From Acidobacteriota bacterium (GTDB lineage Bacteria; Acidobacteriota; Terriglobia; Bryobacterales; UBA6623), in NCBI GenBank assembly GCA_016125275.1, contig WGMB01000006.1, positions 62,001 through 126,000 on the forward strand: a stretch of 64,000 nucleotides of DNA, read 5' to 3'. The notes under the pieces were generated by a model, which was not told where the DNA came from, did not search any database, and worked only from the letters and a program-made list of their open reading frames with translations. Made by a program: the position numbers and the translations under genes. Each line of letters opens with the position of its first letter. The stretch's first letter is position 1. Below are positions 46,347 through 55,853 of this stretch, in pieces.

Positions 46347-46985
46347 ATGCCGAGCGGGCCTCTCCCTCTGTTCCCGCTGCCTCTGGTACTGATGCCCGGG
46401 GCCCTGCTGCCCTTGCACATTTTCGAGCCGCGCTACCGCCGCTTGGTGGGAGGCGCGGCCGAGGACGGCAGCGAATTCGGCATCCTCCTCACCCACGACG
46501 GGCGCGTCGAGGACGGCAGCATCGAATCGGCGGGCTGCACCGCCGTGGTGGAGCAGGTGACCAAGCGCTACGACGACGGCCGTTTCGATGTGACGGTCCG
46601 CGGCGTGCGCCGCTTCCGCACGCTGGAGCTCGACCGTTCCGAGGAGTGCCTGCGCGCCCATGTCGAGTACTTCGACGACGAGCCGGACTTGCCTCTCGAG
46701 CCGGCCGAGAAGAGCCGCCTGCGGGCCGTGGCCATGGACGCTGCGCGGCTGGCAGGGGCGTCTGTCGAGCAACGGTTCGACCCTGCCGAGCCAAATCCCA
46801 GCTTTTCGCTGGCCGCCGAGCTGCCGCTCGACGTCGGCTTCAAGCAGCAGTTGCTCGAGCTTCGTTCCGAGCGTCGCCGCGCGGCAGCCCTCGAAGCCTA
46901 CTTGCTGGCCTGGATCCAGCGCACGGACGCCGCGCGGCGGGCGCGCGGCGTGGCGGGCTCCAACGGTCATGCTCGCCCGGTGTAG
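46347..46985 (+). CDS. Lon substrate-binding (LON) domain protein
   Basis: The 212-residue protein contains only the N-terminal substrate-recognition domain of Lon protease: LPLFPLPLVLMPGALLPLHIFEPRYRRLV, then DGRFDVTVRGVRRFRTLEL. No AAA ATPase or protease part follows, as in the LonN-only PF02190 proteins of many bacteria. It may recognise misfolded proteins or regulate Lon. It is divergent from the SDR gene, with the start codons nine bases apart. Confidence 0.9.
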   Translation: MPSGPLPLFPLPLVLMPGALLPLHIFEPRYRRLVGGAAEDGSEFGILLTHDGRVEDGSIESAGCTAVVEQVTKRYDDGRFDVTVRGVRRFRTLELDRSEECLRAHVEYFDDEPDLPLEPAEKSRLRAVAMDAARLAGASVEQRFDPAEPNPSFSLAAELPLDVGFKQQLLELRSERRRAAALEAYLLAWIQRTDAARRARGVAGSNGHARPV

Positions 46986-47025
46986 GGTCGCGTCAAAAAA
47001 ACTTGCAAATGTTGCACCGGGGCGG

Positions 47026-47054
47026 TTGACGTCCGCGGCGAGCGCGCCTAGACT
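47026..47054 (+). promoter_or_regulatory. Sigma-70-type promoter of the HELRH gene
   Basis: TTGACG (47026-47031), a 17-nt spacer and TAGACT (47049-47054) form a near-consensus promoter. Its transcript would have about 54 nt before ATG 47115. It is the clearest full promoter in the window. Confidence 0.7.
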
Positions 47055-47114
47055 CATGCCCGGGCCCGGACAGCGTTTGTCCGAAATCCCACCAACCGCC
47101 GCGAGGCGCTCACG

Positions 47115-47786
47115 ATGTCGCGACCGAGGTCGCAGACGGCCCTGTATGCCGTCCTCTGCGCTCTGCTCGCCCCCGGACTCCTGCCGGGCGCGGCGGCGAT
47201 CCGGCTTTCGGTTCCGCGAGAGTCGTCGCCGCTGGTGCTGAGTCAGATGCGCAAGGAGCTCCAACGCATCACCAAACCGAGCGGCGTGGCCCTGGACTGG
47301 GTCGCAGACGGCGAGGCGCGCCTGGGACGTCGCGTGAGCGTCAGGCTCATCGGCCGCTGCATGGCCGTCGGCGGCGCCGACCGAGCCCGAGGTCCGCTGG
47401 GCTGGACGCGGGTGATTGACGGCCGAATCCTGCCCTACGTCGAAGTCGACTGCGACCGCGTCCGCACGACGATAGCGCCGGAGATCGAGCGGCAGGATCC
47501 GGCGTTCCGCGAGGTGGCGATGGGGCGCGCGCTGGCTCGGGCCCTGGCGCACGAGTTGCGCCACGCGCTGTCCCGCACTTTCTCTCACGGCCGGGACGGC
47601 CTGACGCAGGAGAGGCTCGGCGCCCGCGATCTGCTGCACGGGTCCTATCACTTGGAGCGATCGGACCTAGAGTCCATGGCGGAGCTGGCCCGCCGCGAGG
47701 AGCAGGAGCAGGCCGACGGCTCCGCGAAGGATAGAGGGGCCACGAGCGAGACTCTCCAAGATTATTCAATCGATATCGGGCGTTAG
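47115..47786 (+). CDS. Exported protein with HELRH metalloprotease-like motif
   Basis: The 223-residue protein has a signal peptide (cut near AAA-IR, about residue 28) and a basic central region. The segment RALARALAHELRHALSRTFSHGRDGL holds His-Glu-x-x-His, the core of zincin proteases, at about residues 145-149. The downstream zinc ligand is not certain. The C-terminal third is charged and helical. Exported proteins with an ALAHELxH motif are common in Acidobacteria, and none has a known substrate to my knowledge. A good promoter precedes it. Confidence 0.75.
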   Translation: MSRPRSQTALYAVLCALLAPGLLPGAAAIRLSVPRESSPLVLSQMRKELQRITKPSGVALDWVADGEARLGRRVSVRLIGRCMAVGGADRARGPLGWTRVIDGRILPYVEVDCDRVRTTIAPEIERQDPAFREVAMGRALARALAHELRHALSRTFSHGRDGLTQERLGARDLLHGSYHLERSDLESMAELARREEQEQADGSAKDRGATSETLQDYSIDIGR

Positions 47787-48199
47787 ATGCTAGTGTAAAG
47801 AGATCGGCATAAACGCTTCTTATGCCCCTCATCCAAAGTTTCAGGTCGACTTCTAACACCACCCACGCCTAGACTGGGGAAGTATGATTCGTGACGAAGT
47901 TGTCGCGGATCTCGTCCTTTTCAGCCCCACGGCGGGCTAGCCATCCACGAATGATCCTTCTCTACGACGAGAAGTCGGACCGCTGACCAGTCGCACAGCG
48001 GCGGGCGGCGAATGCGAAAGCAGGGTACAGGGGTTCCCAGCCAGAGCATGCATAGAGACTGAGGGACTTAGGCCTCAGTCCTCCGAAATCGTAGAACCAA
48101 ACAAAAACCGTCGAGTGCGTTCCCGTCAGGGAACGTGAGCAGTATTGCTTTACCTCGACAAGAGCGCAGCCCGCCCGGGCTGCCGACAGGAGGTTTCCA
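47787..48199. other. 413-bp leader/intergenic region before the TonB-dependent receptor
   Basis: No gene was found. The left half is AT-richer than its surroundings. The right half holds two clean hairpins: an 8-bp stem GACTGAGG/CCTCAGTC with an 8-nt loop (48057-48080) and a 7-bp stem CGTTCCC/GGGAACG with a GTCA loop (48118-48135), separated by an A-rich run. A ribosome site AGGAGG lies at 48188-48193. This may be a regulatory leader of the receptor gene. No known riboswitch consensus could be matched. Confidence 0.5.
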
Positions 48200-51100
48200 T
48201 TGGTGGGAATTCATCATTCGCTCGAGCGCTGGTTACGGCTGTCCGCCTCCTTCGCGCTCGCGCTGTTTCTGACGACAGGCCTGTACGGCCAGGCGACGAC
48301 CTCTCTCAATGGCACGGTGACCGATGCTTCGGGCGCCGCCATTCCAGGCGCAACCGCAACGCTCTCCGAGCAGGGAACGGGCGCCGAGCGCACCGCGCAG
48401 ACCAACGACCGCGGTTTCTATCAGTTCTTGCAGATTCCTCCCGGCAAGTACGACCTGGTGGTCGAAATGGAGGGTTTCAGCACGGAAGTCGTCACCAGCA
48501 TTGAGCTGCTGGTGGGCACGCCGGCGACCGCCAACATCGCGCTGGAAGTCGGCGCGGTGTCGGAAGTGGTGACCGTCGAAGCCGACGCCGTCACGCTGAA
48601 CACGACCGACGCAACCGTGGGCAACGCCTTCAACGAGACCAAGGTCCGCCAGCTCCCGCTGCTGACCCGCAACGTGGTCGAGCTGATGAGCCTGCAGACG
48701 GGCGTCAACCAGACCGGCGAGGTGCTCGGCGCCCGCAAGGATCAGAACAACGTGACGCTGGACGGCGTGGACGTCAACGACCAGCAGTCGCCGGAGCCGT
48801 TCGGCTCGGTCTTGCCGGTGCCGCTGGATTCGGTACAGGAGTTTCGCGTCACCACCGGCGGCGGCAACGCCGACCTCGGGCGCTCCTCCGGCGGCCAGGT
48901 TTCGCTGATCACCAAGTCCGGCACCAATGAGTTCCATGGTTCGCTCTACGAGTTCCACCGCAACACGGTGACGGCGGCGAACACCTTCTTCAACAACCTC
49001 TCCGGCGTCGAGCGCGAGAAACTCATCCGCAACCAGTACGGCTTCTCCGTCGGCGGTCCGATCGTCAAGAATCGCGCCTTCTTCTTCCTCAACTACGAAG
49101 GCCGCCGCGATGCGCGTTCGGCCAGCCAGTTGCGCACGGTCCCGTCCGAGACGCTCAAGCAGGGCATCCTGACGGTGGCCGGCAACGACGGCAATTCCTA
49201 TCAGCTCACCCCGGCGGAGTTCGCTCAGGCCGATCCCGGCGGCATCGGCTCGAATCCGCTGATGCTCGACCTGCTCAAGCAGTTCCCGACCGGCAACGAT
49301 CCCGCCGCGGGCACCGACGGCGGCGCCAACTTCTCGGGCTTCCGCTTCAATGCGCCGCTACAGATCGACAACAAGGCGTACGTAGCGAAGGTCGATTTCA
49401 ACATCGACAAGTCCGGCAGCCATCGCGTCACGTGGCGCGGCACCCTGGCTGACAACGTGCAAGACCTCCAGAGCGCCCTGTCCCAGTACCCCGGCGTCGA
49501 CGGCTCGAAGCAGCTCGACAACAGCCGCGGTTTCGTGGCCAGCTACACCGGCGTGCTGACGCCGTCGATGATCAACAACTTCCGCTTCGGCTACACGCGG
49601 CAAGGTCTGGCGACCTCCGGCGTCACCGGCGCGGCCTTCAACCTGTTCGACATCGACGAGCTCGTCAACTACAGCACCCGCCCCAGCTCGCGTCACATCC
49701 CGACCTACAACTTCTCGAACGACCTGAACTGGATCAAGGGCAACCACAACATCAAGATCGGCACCAACATCCGCCTGATCCGAAACAACCGCTCCAACTA
49801 CAGCTCGGTGTTCCCGTCCTACGGCCTGTCGCAGGGCTTGCTGGGCGGCTTGGGCGCGGACATTCAGCGCGGCATCAACACCGTGCTGCAGCAGAAGACG
49901 GGGAATCCGAACCTGCAATTGGCCAGCAGCCAGCTCTCGACGATCTCGGGCGCGGCGCTCGACCTCACCGGCGCGTTCACTTCGATCGGCGTCACCTACC
50001 AGTACGACGCGCAGGGCAACGTTCTGCCGGTCGGATCGCCGGCGGTTCGCCGCTTCGCGACCGAGGAGTACGAGTTCTACGTCTCCGATACGTGGCGCGT
50101 AAAGCCCTCTCTGTCAATCACCTACGGCCTACGCTACAGCTATTCCCGGCCTCCCTATGAGACCAACGGCCTGCAGGGCGTGACGACGGTGCCGCTCGAG
50201 CAGTTCATGGCCGACCGCGTTGGCGCGGCCGAAGCCGGCGTGCCTGCCAACCAGTTGTCGAGCTCGCTGCTGACCTGGATCGCCGGCGGTCCGGCCAACA
50301 ACGGCCCGAGCTGGTTCAACCCGGACAAGAACAACTTTGCTCCGCGCCTCTCGATCGCCTGGAGCCCGCAGAATCCCGAAGGCATCGTGAAGAAGATCTT
50401 CGGCAACAACGGCGTGTTCCGTGTGGGCGGCGGCTTGTTCTTCGATCGCTACGGCAACTTCCTGGTGACGCAGACCGACCAGCAGGGCACTTTCGGCGTC
50501 CAGGCGAGCCGTTCGGATCCGACGACCTACAACTTCTCGACGGCCTACCGCTACGACGGCGGCTTCCCGTCGTTGCCGGCGGCTCCGGCGGGCGGCTTCC
50601 CGTTCACCCCGGCCCTCAACCGCGCCATCGACGGCTCGGGCATCACGGCCGCTTCGAACCTGAAGGCTCCGTACAGCCTGCCCATCACCGCCAGCTTCTC
50701 CCGCGAGATTCCGGGCGGTATGACGCTGGAGCTCGGCTACGTCGGCCGTTTCGGCCGCAAGCTGCTGGCGCAGCACGATCCCGCCAGCCCGCTCATCTTC
50801 TGGAAGGACCCCAAGTCCGGCCAGACGCTGGCTGACGCACTGCAGGCCAACCGCACGCTGTTCGAGGACCAGGGCTTGACCAACGACATGGTCGCGGCCA
50901 ATCCCAACTTGGTGCCGACGCAGGGGTTCTTCGAGAATATGTTCCCCGGCCTGGCGAACTACGCCATCCCGGGTTCGGCTTCGGCGAACTTCTTCTACGT
51001 CAACAACGACTGGGGTCGTGAATCCGAGCTCGATACGATCAACGAGCTCGACCGCGAGCTCAGCCCGTTCAACGGCACCGACTACTATCACGGCCCCAAC

Positions 51101-51979
51101 TCGGCTCCGAACTGCATCGTGGCGACCGGTTGCTATACCTTCTTCGCCAAGCAGTTCAGCTCGCTGCCGGTGTGGGAGAACCTGGGCTACTCGAACTTCC
51201 ACGGCATGACCGTGTCGATTCGGAAGCGCTTCACGAAGGACTTGACCTTCGACTTCAACTACACCTGGTCGCACTCGATCGACATCGGCTCGGCCGCGGA
51301 GGGCAACCTCTCCACGCCGTTCCAGTCGTCGGGCAGCTTCTCCGACACGGCCGGTAACATTATCAACACCTTCCGGCGCGACCAGAACCGTGGCGACTCG
51401 GACTTCGACATCCGGCAGCAGTTCAACACGAACTTCATCTGGGGTCTGCCGTTCGGTCGCGGCAAGGCGTTCGGCGACGGCGCTCCGGGCTGGGTCAACC
51501 AGATCATCGGCGGCTGGCAGGTCTCGGGCCTGGTCCGCTACCGCACCGGTCTGCCGGTCGACATCGCCAACGGCTCGCGTTGGTCCACGAACTACTACGG
51601 CTCCGGTCGCGCTCTGATCGTGGGCGACATCGAGACGCAGGCGCACGCCGACAACGACGACGGCGTTCCCGGTCTGTTCTACGACGGCAACGCGGCGCAG
51701 GACAACATGCGATTCAACCGTACGGGTTCGGTGGGCCCGCGCAACATCTTCCGTGTCGACGACTACTTCAACACCGACTTGGCCCTGGGCAAGCGGTTCA
51801 CGATGCCGTTCGAGGGCCACTCGGTGCAGTTCCGCTGGGAGGTGTTCAATGCGCTCAACAACGTGAACTTCACCGGCACGGGTATGCAGATGCGCTATGA
51901 CCGTCCGGCGGTTCTGGGTCAGTACCGCAACACGAGCGATCCGCGCGTGATGCAGTTCGCGCTGCGCTACGAGTTCTGA
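48200..51979 (+). CDS. TonB-dependent receptor with N-terminal CnaB/carboxypeptidase-like domain
   Basis: The 1259-residue outer-membrane protein has a signal peptide (FALALFLTTGLYGQA, cut near residue 31), a CnaB/carboxypeptidase regulatory-like domain (about 35-115), a plug domain (about 120-245, with DGVDVNDQQSPEPFGS) and a beta-barrel ending FALRYEF. This layout, with the GNADLGRSSGGQVSLITKSGTN plug segment, is the large acidobacterial OAR-like family. Many have no known TonB box, and the substrate is usually thought to be a glycan. TTG 48200 or GTG 48203 follows AGGAGG at 6 or 9 nt. A long leader and a strong terminator frame it. Confidence 0.9.
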   Translation: MVGIHHSLERWLRLSASFALALFLTTGLYGQATTSLNGTVTDASGAAIPGATATLSEQGTGAERTAQTNDRGFYQFLQIPPGKYDLVVEMEGFSTEVVTSIELLVGTPATANIALEVGAVSEVVTVEADAVTLNTTDATVGNAFNETKVRQLPLLTRNVVELMSLQTGVNQTGEVLGARKDQNNVTLDGVDVNDQQSPEPFGSVLPVPLDSVQEFRVTTGGGNADLGRSSGGQVSLITKSGTNEFHGSLYEFHRNTVTAANTFFNNLSGVEREKLIRNQYGFSVGGPIVKNRAFFFLNYEGRRDARSASQLRTVPSETLKQGILTVAGNDGNSYQLTPAEFAQADPGGIGSNPLMLDLLKQFPTGNDPAAGTDGGANFSGFRFNAPLQIDNKAYVAKVDFNIDKSGSHRVTWRGTLADNVQDLQSALSQYPGVDGSKQLDNSRGFVASYTGVLTPSMINNFRFGYTRQGLATSGVTGAAFNLFDIDELVNYSTRPSSRHIPTYNFSNDLNWIKGNHNIKIGTNIRLIRNNRSNYSSVFPSYGLSQGLLGGLGADIQRGINTVLQQKTGNPNLQLASSQLSTISGAALDLTGAFTSIGVTYQYDAQGNVLPVGSPAVRRFATEEYEFYVSDTWRVKPSLSITYGLRYSYSRPPYETNGLQGVTTVPLEQFMADRVGAAEAGVPANQLSSSLLTWIAGGPANNGPSWFNPDKNNFAPRLSIAWSPQNPEGIVKKIFGNNGVFRVGGGLFFDRYGNFLVTQTDQQGTFGVQASRSDPTTYNFSTAYRYDGGFPSLPAAPAGGFPFTPALNRAIDGSGITAASNLKAPYSLPITASFSREIPGGMTLELGYVGRFGRKLLAQHDPASPLIFWKDPKSGQTLADALQANRTLFEDQGLTNDMVAANPNLVPTQGFFENMFPGLANYAIPGSASANFFYVNNDWGRESELDTINELDRELSPFNGTDYYHGPNSAPNCIVATGCYTFFAKQFSSLPVWENLGYSNFHGMTVSIRKRFTKDLTFDFNYTWSHSIDIGSAAEGNLSTPFQSSGSFSDTAGNIINTFRRDQNRGDSDFDIRQQFNTNFIWGLPFGRGKAFGDGAPGWVNQIIGGWQVSGLVRYRTGLPVDIANGSRWSTNYYGSGRALIVGDIETQAHADNDDGVPGLFYDGNAAQDNMRFNRTGSVGPRNIFRVDDYFNTDLALGKRFTMPFEGHSVQFRWEVFNALNNVNFTGTGMQMRYDRPAVLGQYRNTSDPRVMQFALRYEF

Positions 51980-52007
51980 ACGGAGCTCGCAGCTACCGCC
52001 TTTTGCT

Positions 52008-52042
52008 GCGCCCCCGGCTTGCAAGCCGGGGGCGCTTTTTTT
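52008..52042 (+). terminator. Rho-independent terminator after the TonB-dependent receptor
   Basis: A perfect 13-bp stem (52008-52020 with 52023-52035) with a two-base loop is followed by seven T. The stem core CCCCCGGCTT is shared with the terminator at 14464-14485. Confidence 0.93.
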
Positions 52043-52071
52043 GTGGGGCGGCGACGTATTACCATCGCGCC

Positions 52072-54075
52072 ATGCCGATCGATCGCCGTATGTTCCTGGC
52101 CGGGCTCTCTGCGCCCGCCTTGGCGCCCCTCCAACTCTCCGCCCAGCAGTCCTTTGAGCCTCTCAACCGCTTCCCCAGGATGGTTCAGGAGTGGTTCGTC
52201 GACCAGCTCCGTGAGGCTCAGCGCCGCCGTCTCGAACGTTTCGACGCCTTGCGGACCCGGGCGGACGCCGAAGCCTACGTGGCCGACGTGCGGGCGCGCA
52301 TCCGGGAATGCTTTGCGCCGTTTCCCTCCAAGACGCCGCTGAATGCGCGCGTTCTCGGCGCCGTCGAGCGCGAGGGCTACAAGATCGAGAAGGTGGTGTT
52401 CGAGAGCCGGCCGGGGATGCTGGTGTCGGCCAACTTCTACCTGCCCGTGGGGCGTCCCGGGCCGTTTCCGGGCGTGGTGGGGACCTGCGGCCACTCCTCC
52501 AACGGCAAGGCGATCGACGCCTATCAGTCGTTCTGCCAAGGGCTGGTGAAGCAAGGCTACGCAGTGCTGATCTTCGACCCGCTCGGCCAGGGCGAGCGAG
52601 TGCAATACGGCGACCGTGTGCCGGTCGGCGTGCAGGAGCACCTGCTGGCCGGCAACCAGCAGTTCCTGATCGGCGAGTTCTTCGGCTCCTGGCGCGCCTG
52701 GGACGGCATCCGGGCGCTGGATTACCTGCTGACGCGTCCGGAGGTCGACCCGCGGCACGTGGGCGTGACCGGCAACTCCGGCGGCGGAACCGAGACGACT
52801 TGGCTGGCGGGGCTGGATTCGCGCTGGACGATGGCGGCGCCGAGCTGCTTCGTCACGGAGTTTCGGCGGAACCTCGAAAACGAGCTGCCGGCTGACACCG
52901 AGCAGTGCCCGCCGCGCGCCATCGCCTTGGGACTCGACCATGAGGATTTTCTGGCGGCCCTGGCGCCCAAGCCGGTGATCCTGCTGGGCAAGGAGCGCGA
53001 CTACTTCGACGCTCGCGGGCTGGAGGAGGCGCTCAACCGACTCAAAAAGCTGTGGCGGTTGTTGGGGGCGGAGGAGCGCGTCTCGCTGTTCATCGGCCCC
53101 ACCTATCACGGCTACTCGCAGGAGAACCGCGAGGCCATGTACGGCTGGTTCAACCGCTGGACGGGCGTCGCGGAGGGGCACGCTGAGCCGCCGCTGACCA
53201 TCGAGACCGACGCGAGCCTGCAGGCGACCGCGAGCGGCCAGGTCGCCAAGGAGGGCTCCAAGCCGATCTTCGCCTTCACGGCGGAAACGGCCCGAGCGCA
53301 GGTCGGCGGTCGGCGGCTGGCGGGACCGCCGTTGACCGAAGCCCTGCGGGACGCCCTGAAGCTGCCCGAGCGAGAGCATCCGCCCTACGCCCGCATCCTG
53401 CGCAACATCGCTCCCCGCGGCTATCCCAAGGAGTTCTTCGCGCAGTACGTCCTCGAGACCGAGCCGGGCATCGAGATCGTGCTGACTCGCCTTTCCGATG
53501 AGCGTTTGCTGTCGCGCCCGCCGCAGGACGGCAGCCCCGCGGTGCTCTACGTCTCACACCATTCCGCCGACGAGGAGCTGCGTTCCGAGGCGCTCGTGCG
53601 GGAGCTGGCCGAGGCTCACCCGGAGGCGGCCTTTTATGCGCTCGACGTCCGGGGAGTCGGCGAGTCGCGTCCGAACACTTGCGGCGAGGATTCTTTCCTG
53701 GAGCCCTACGGGTCGGACTACTTCTATGCCATCCACGCGCTGATGCTGGACCGCCCCTACGTCGGCGGCAAGACACACGACGTGCGGGCGACGCTCGACT
53801 GGCTGGGCCGCTACGGCCACCACGAGGTCCGCCTGGCGGGACTGGGCTGGGGGACCTTCCCGGCGCTGTTCGCGGCGCAATTCTCGCCTCGCGTGAGCAC
53901 GGTGACGCTCAAGGGGGCGCTGACGTCCTACCAGGACGTGGCCGAGGCGGAGCTCTACGACTGGCCGCTGTCCTGCTTCGTGCCCGACGTGCTGCGCCGC
54001 TTCGACCTACCCGACCTACGGGCGGCTCTCGGCGACCGGCTGCGCGTGATCGACCTCAAGGGCGCGCGAGGATAG
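52072..54075 (+). CDS. Two-domain acetyl-xylan-esterase-like alpha/beta hydrolase
   Basis: The 667-residue protein has an RRMFLAG twin-arginine-like signal. Domain 1 (about 40-380) is an alpha/beta hydrolase with the nucleophile Ser in GVTGNSGGG and the C-terminal His in IGPTYHGYSQE, resembling acetyl-xylan and glucuronoyl-type esterases. Domain 2 (about 420-660) has a second hydrolase fold (YVSHHSADEELRSEALVRELAE, then LDVRGVGES). Its nucleophile elbow reads GLGWG, without Ser, so it is probably inactive. TATTAC lies 9 nt before ATG 52072. Confidence 0.82.
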   Translation: MPIDRRMFLAGLSAPALAPLQLSAQQSFEPLNRFPRMVQEWFVDQLREAQRRRLERFDALRTRADAEAYVADVRARIRECFAPFPSKTPLNARVLGAVEREGYKIEKVVFESRPGMLVSANFYLPVGRPGPFPGVVGTCGHSSNGKAIDAYQSFCQGLVKQGYAVLIFDPLGQGERVQYGDRVPVGVQEHLLAGNQQFLIGEFFGSWRAWDGIRALDYLLTRPEVDPRHVGVTGNSGGGTETTWLAGLDSRWTMAAPSCFVTEFRRNLENELPADTEQCPPRAIALGLDHEDFLAALAPKPVILLGKERDYFDARGLEEALNRLKKLWRLLGAEERVSLFIGPTYHGYSQENREAMYGWFNRWTGVAEGHAEPPLTIETDASLQATASGQVAKEGSKPIFAFTAETARAQVGGRRLAGPPLTEALRDALKLPEREHPPYARILRNIAPRGYPKEFFAQYVLETEPGIEIVLTRLSDERLLSRPPQDGSPAVLYVSHHSADEELRSEALVRELAEAHPEAAFYALDVRGVGESRPNTCGEDSFLEPYGSDYFYAIHALMLDRPYVGGKTHDVRATLDWLGRYGHHEVRLAGLGWGTFPALFAAQFSPRVSTVTLKGALTSYQDVAEAELYDWPLSCFVPDVLRRFDLPDLRAALGDRLRVIDLKGARG

Positions 54076-54080
54076 CCGGA

Positions 54081-55325
54081 TCAGGCGCCGGAAGGGATCG
54101 GCTCGATCCGGAACGCAAAGAAGCCGTCGCCGGCGTCCCGGCCGGGCAGACGCTCCAGGCGCTGGGTGATCCGGAAGCCGCCGGTCTGGCGCAGGACCGT
54201 CTCGACCACCTGCTCGTTCTCCTCCGGCTCGATCGAGCAGGTGGCGTAGACCAAGGCGCCGCCGGGGGCCAGCGCAGCCAAACCTTGCCGCAGGATCTCC
54301 CGTTGACGCTTCTGGAGGTCCAGCAGGTCGGCGGGCCGCAGCCGCCATTTGATCTCGGGGTTGCGCGCCAGCGTTCCGGTGCCCGAGCACGGCGCGTCGA
54401 TCAGGATCTGGTCGAAGCGACGGCGGAAGGGCAGCGGCTTCTCGGCGTCGAGCGCGACCACGGGGACCGGCTCGGCGGCCAAGTCGTTGAGCGTCCGCAG
54501 GCGATGACGGTACAGGTCGCAGGCAAAGACGCCGGCGGCCGAGCCGCGCAGCTCTACAGCGTGCTGGGTCTTGCCGCCCGGCGCGGCGCACAGGTCGAGC
54601 AGCGTCTTGCCCGCCTCGGGACGCAGCATCGGGGCGATGCGCTGCGAGCCAAGGTCCTGGATCCGCACGCGCCCCTCGGCCCAGCAGCGAGTCTCCGACG
54701 GGCGCCCCTCCTCGAGCCGGTAGGCGCCGGGGAGGCCGGACGGAACCGCCTTCACACCTTCAGCTTCGAGCAGCCGAACGGTCTCGTCGTAAGGGAACCG
54801 GGCGTTGAAGCGCAGGAAGGTGGAGGGCTGCTGCTGATAGGCCTCCAGGATCGCCCGCGCCGCTTCGGCTCCATGGCGTTGTCGCCAGCGCTGCAGCAGC
54901 CAAGCCGGGTTGGCCGCCTCGATCTCCCGGGCGGCCGGCGGCCGCGGCGGAAGCCTGCGTAGCACGGCGTTCACTAGGCCGGCGGCGGCGGCCTTGGGGC
55001 CGGCCTTGAGCAGCTCTACGCTCTCGGACACGGCCGCGCGGTCCGGAATCCTCGACAGATAGCGGAGCTGATAGGCGCCCAGCCGCAAAGCCGCGCGAAC
55101 CTCTCGGTCGAGGCTTTCCACGGGCCGGCGGGCGGGCGCGGCGGCCAGGGCGTCCAGCGCGCCGCGCCAGCGCAGCACGCCGAGGGTCAGTTCGGTGGCG
55201 AGGGCTCGGTCGCGGACTTCGAGCCTTTCCAGCGCAGGGCCGTGCAGCAGCTCATCCGCAAAGGCCCCCTCGTCCACCCGCAGCAGAATGTCGAAAGCGG
55301 CTCGGCGAGCCGGAGATGCGGCCAT
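54081..55325 (-). CDS. rsmB: 16S rRNA (cytosine-5) methyltransferase RsmB-like
   Basis: About 414 residues. An N-terminal NusB-like RNA-binding domain (residues 1-130) is followed by a Rossmann methyltransferase: motif I LLDLCAAPGGKTQ, the proline-cysteine motif DAPCSGTGTLARNPEI and the catalytic Cys in ATCSIEPEENE. The layout is RsmB (Fmu/Sun), which methylates C967 of 16S rRNA. ATG 55325 was chosen, with TACAGT 7 nt upstream; GTG 55334 is an alternative. It ends 5 nt from the esterase gene's stop in a convergent arrangement. Confidence 0.92.
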   Translation of the reverse strand: MAASPARRAAFDILLRVDEGAFADELLHGPALERLEVRDRALATELTLGVLRWRGALDALAAAPARRPVESLDREVRAALRLGAYQLRYLSRIPDRAAVSESVELLKAGPKAAAAGLVNAVLRRLPPRPPAAREIEAANPAWLLQRWRQRHGAEAARAILEAYQQQPSTFLRFNARFPYDETVRLLEAEGVKAVPSGLPGAYRLEEGRPSETRCWAEGRVRIQDLGSQRIAPMLRPEAGKTLLDLCAAPGGKTQHAVELRGSAAGVFACDLYRHRLRTLNDLAAEPVPVVALDAEKPLPFRRRFDQILIDAPCSGTGTLARNPEIKWRLRPADLLDLQKRQREILRQGLAALAPGGALVYATCSIEPEENEQVVETVLRQTGGFRITQRLERLPGRDAGDGFFAFRIEPIPSGA

Positions 55326-55423
55326 TTCCGGCACTGTAGCAAAGCGGGCGCGGCGCTTGACACGTGGTAGACTACGCCTTGAAAACCGGGTCCCGGCGGC
55401 TCCCGGAGACGGATGCGGCGGCT

Positions 55424-55849
55424 ATGGGCGAGGAAGTCGAGCTGACGATCTCCAGCCATCCTCGCTGGATGCGGCTGGTCCGGCAGGTGGTCCACGAGTT
55501 CGCCGTGGAGGCGGGCTTCGGCTCTCGGGACGCGCATGCCGTCACGCTGGCGGTGGGCGAGGCGATCGGCAACGTCATCAAGCACGCCTACCAGGGCCGC
55601 ACGGATCAGAAGTTTTCGCTCGCTTGTAGCGCGAACGGGGTGGGGTTGGAGGTTCGGATCGCGGACCACGGGGAAGCGTTCGATCCCATTTCGAGGACTT
55701 CATTGCCTCCCGACGAGCTGCGCCCGGGAGGTCGGGGCTTGTTTCTGATGCGCGCCATCATGGACGAGATGGAATACGAGCGCGATGGCGACATGAACGT
55801 GGTCCGCATGCGAAAATTTCGGAACACACCCGCCCGCCAAGATTCCTGA
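55424..55849 (+). CDS. RsbW-like anti-sigma factor/serine kinase
   Basis: The 141-residue GHKL ATPase has an N box (VGEAIGNVIKHAY), G1 (IADHGEAFDP) and G2 (GGRGLFLMRAIMDE), as in SpoIIAB/RsbW. Such proteins bind a sigma factor and phosphorylate a STAS partner. ATG 55424 was chosen; the open frame also allows GTG 55364. Only 4 nt separate it from the STAS gene, which is followed by Mla transporter genes. The bound sigma factor is not obvious here. Confidence 0.88.
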   Translation: MGEEVELTISSHPRWMRLVRQVVHEFAVEAGFGSRDAHAVTLAVGEAIGNVIKHAYQGRTDQKFSLACSANGVGLEVRIADHGEAFDPISRTSLPPDELRPGGRGLFLMRAIMDEMEYERDGDMNVVRMRKFRNTPARQDS

Positions 55850-55853
55850 AGCT

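Noticed and set aside
46338-47651. Upstream extension of the SDR open frame
   Set aside because: It lies opposite the Lon-N and HELRH genes; the conserved Rossmann start is right after ATG 46337.
47787-48199. Cobalamin or other known riboswitch before the TonB receptor
   Set aside because: No match to the B12-box or other consensus could be seen; only generic hairpins are visible.
55357-55373. TTGACA followed by TAGACT as a promoter for the RsbW-like gene
   Set aside because: The two hexamers are only 5 nt apart, too close for one sigma-70 promoter.
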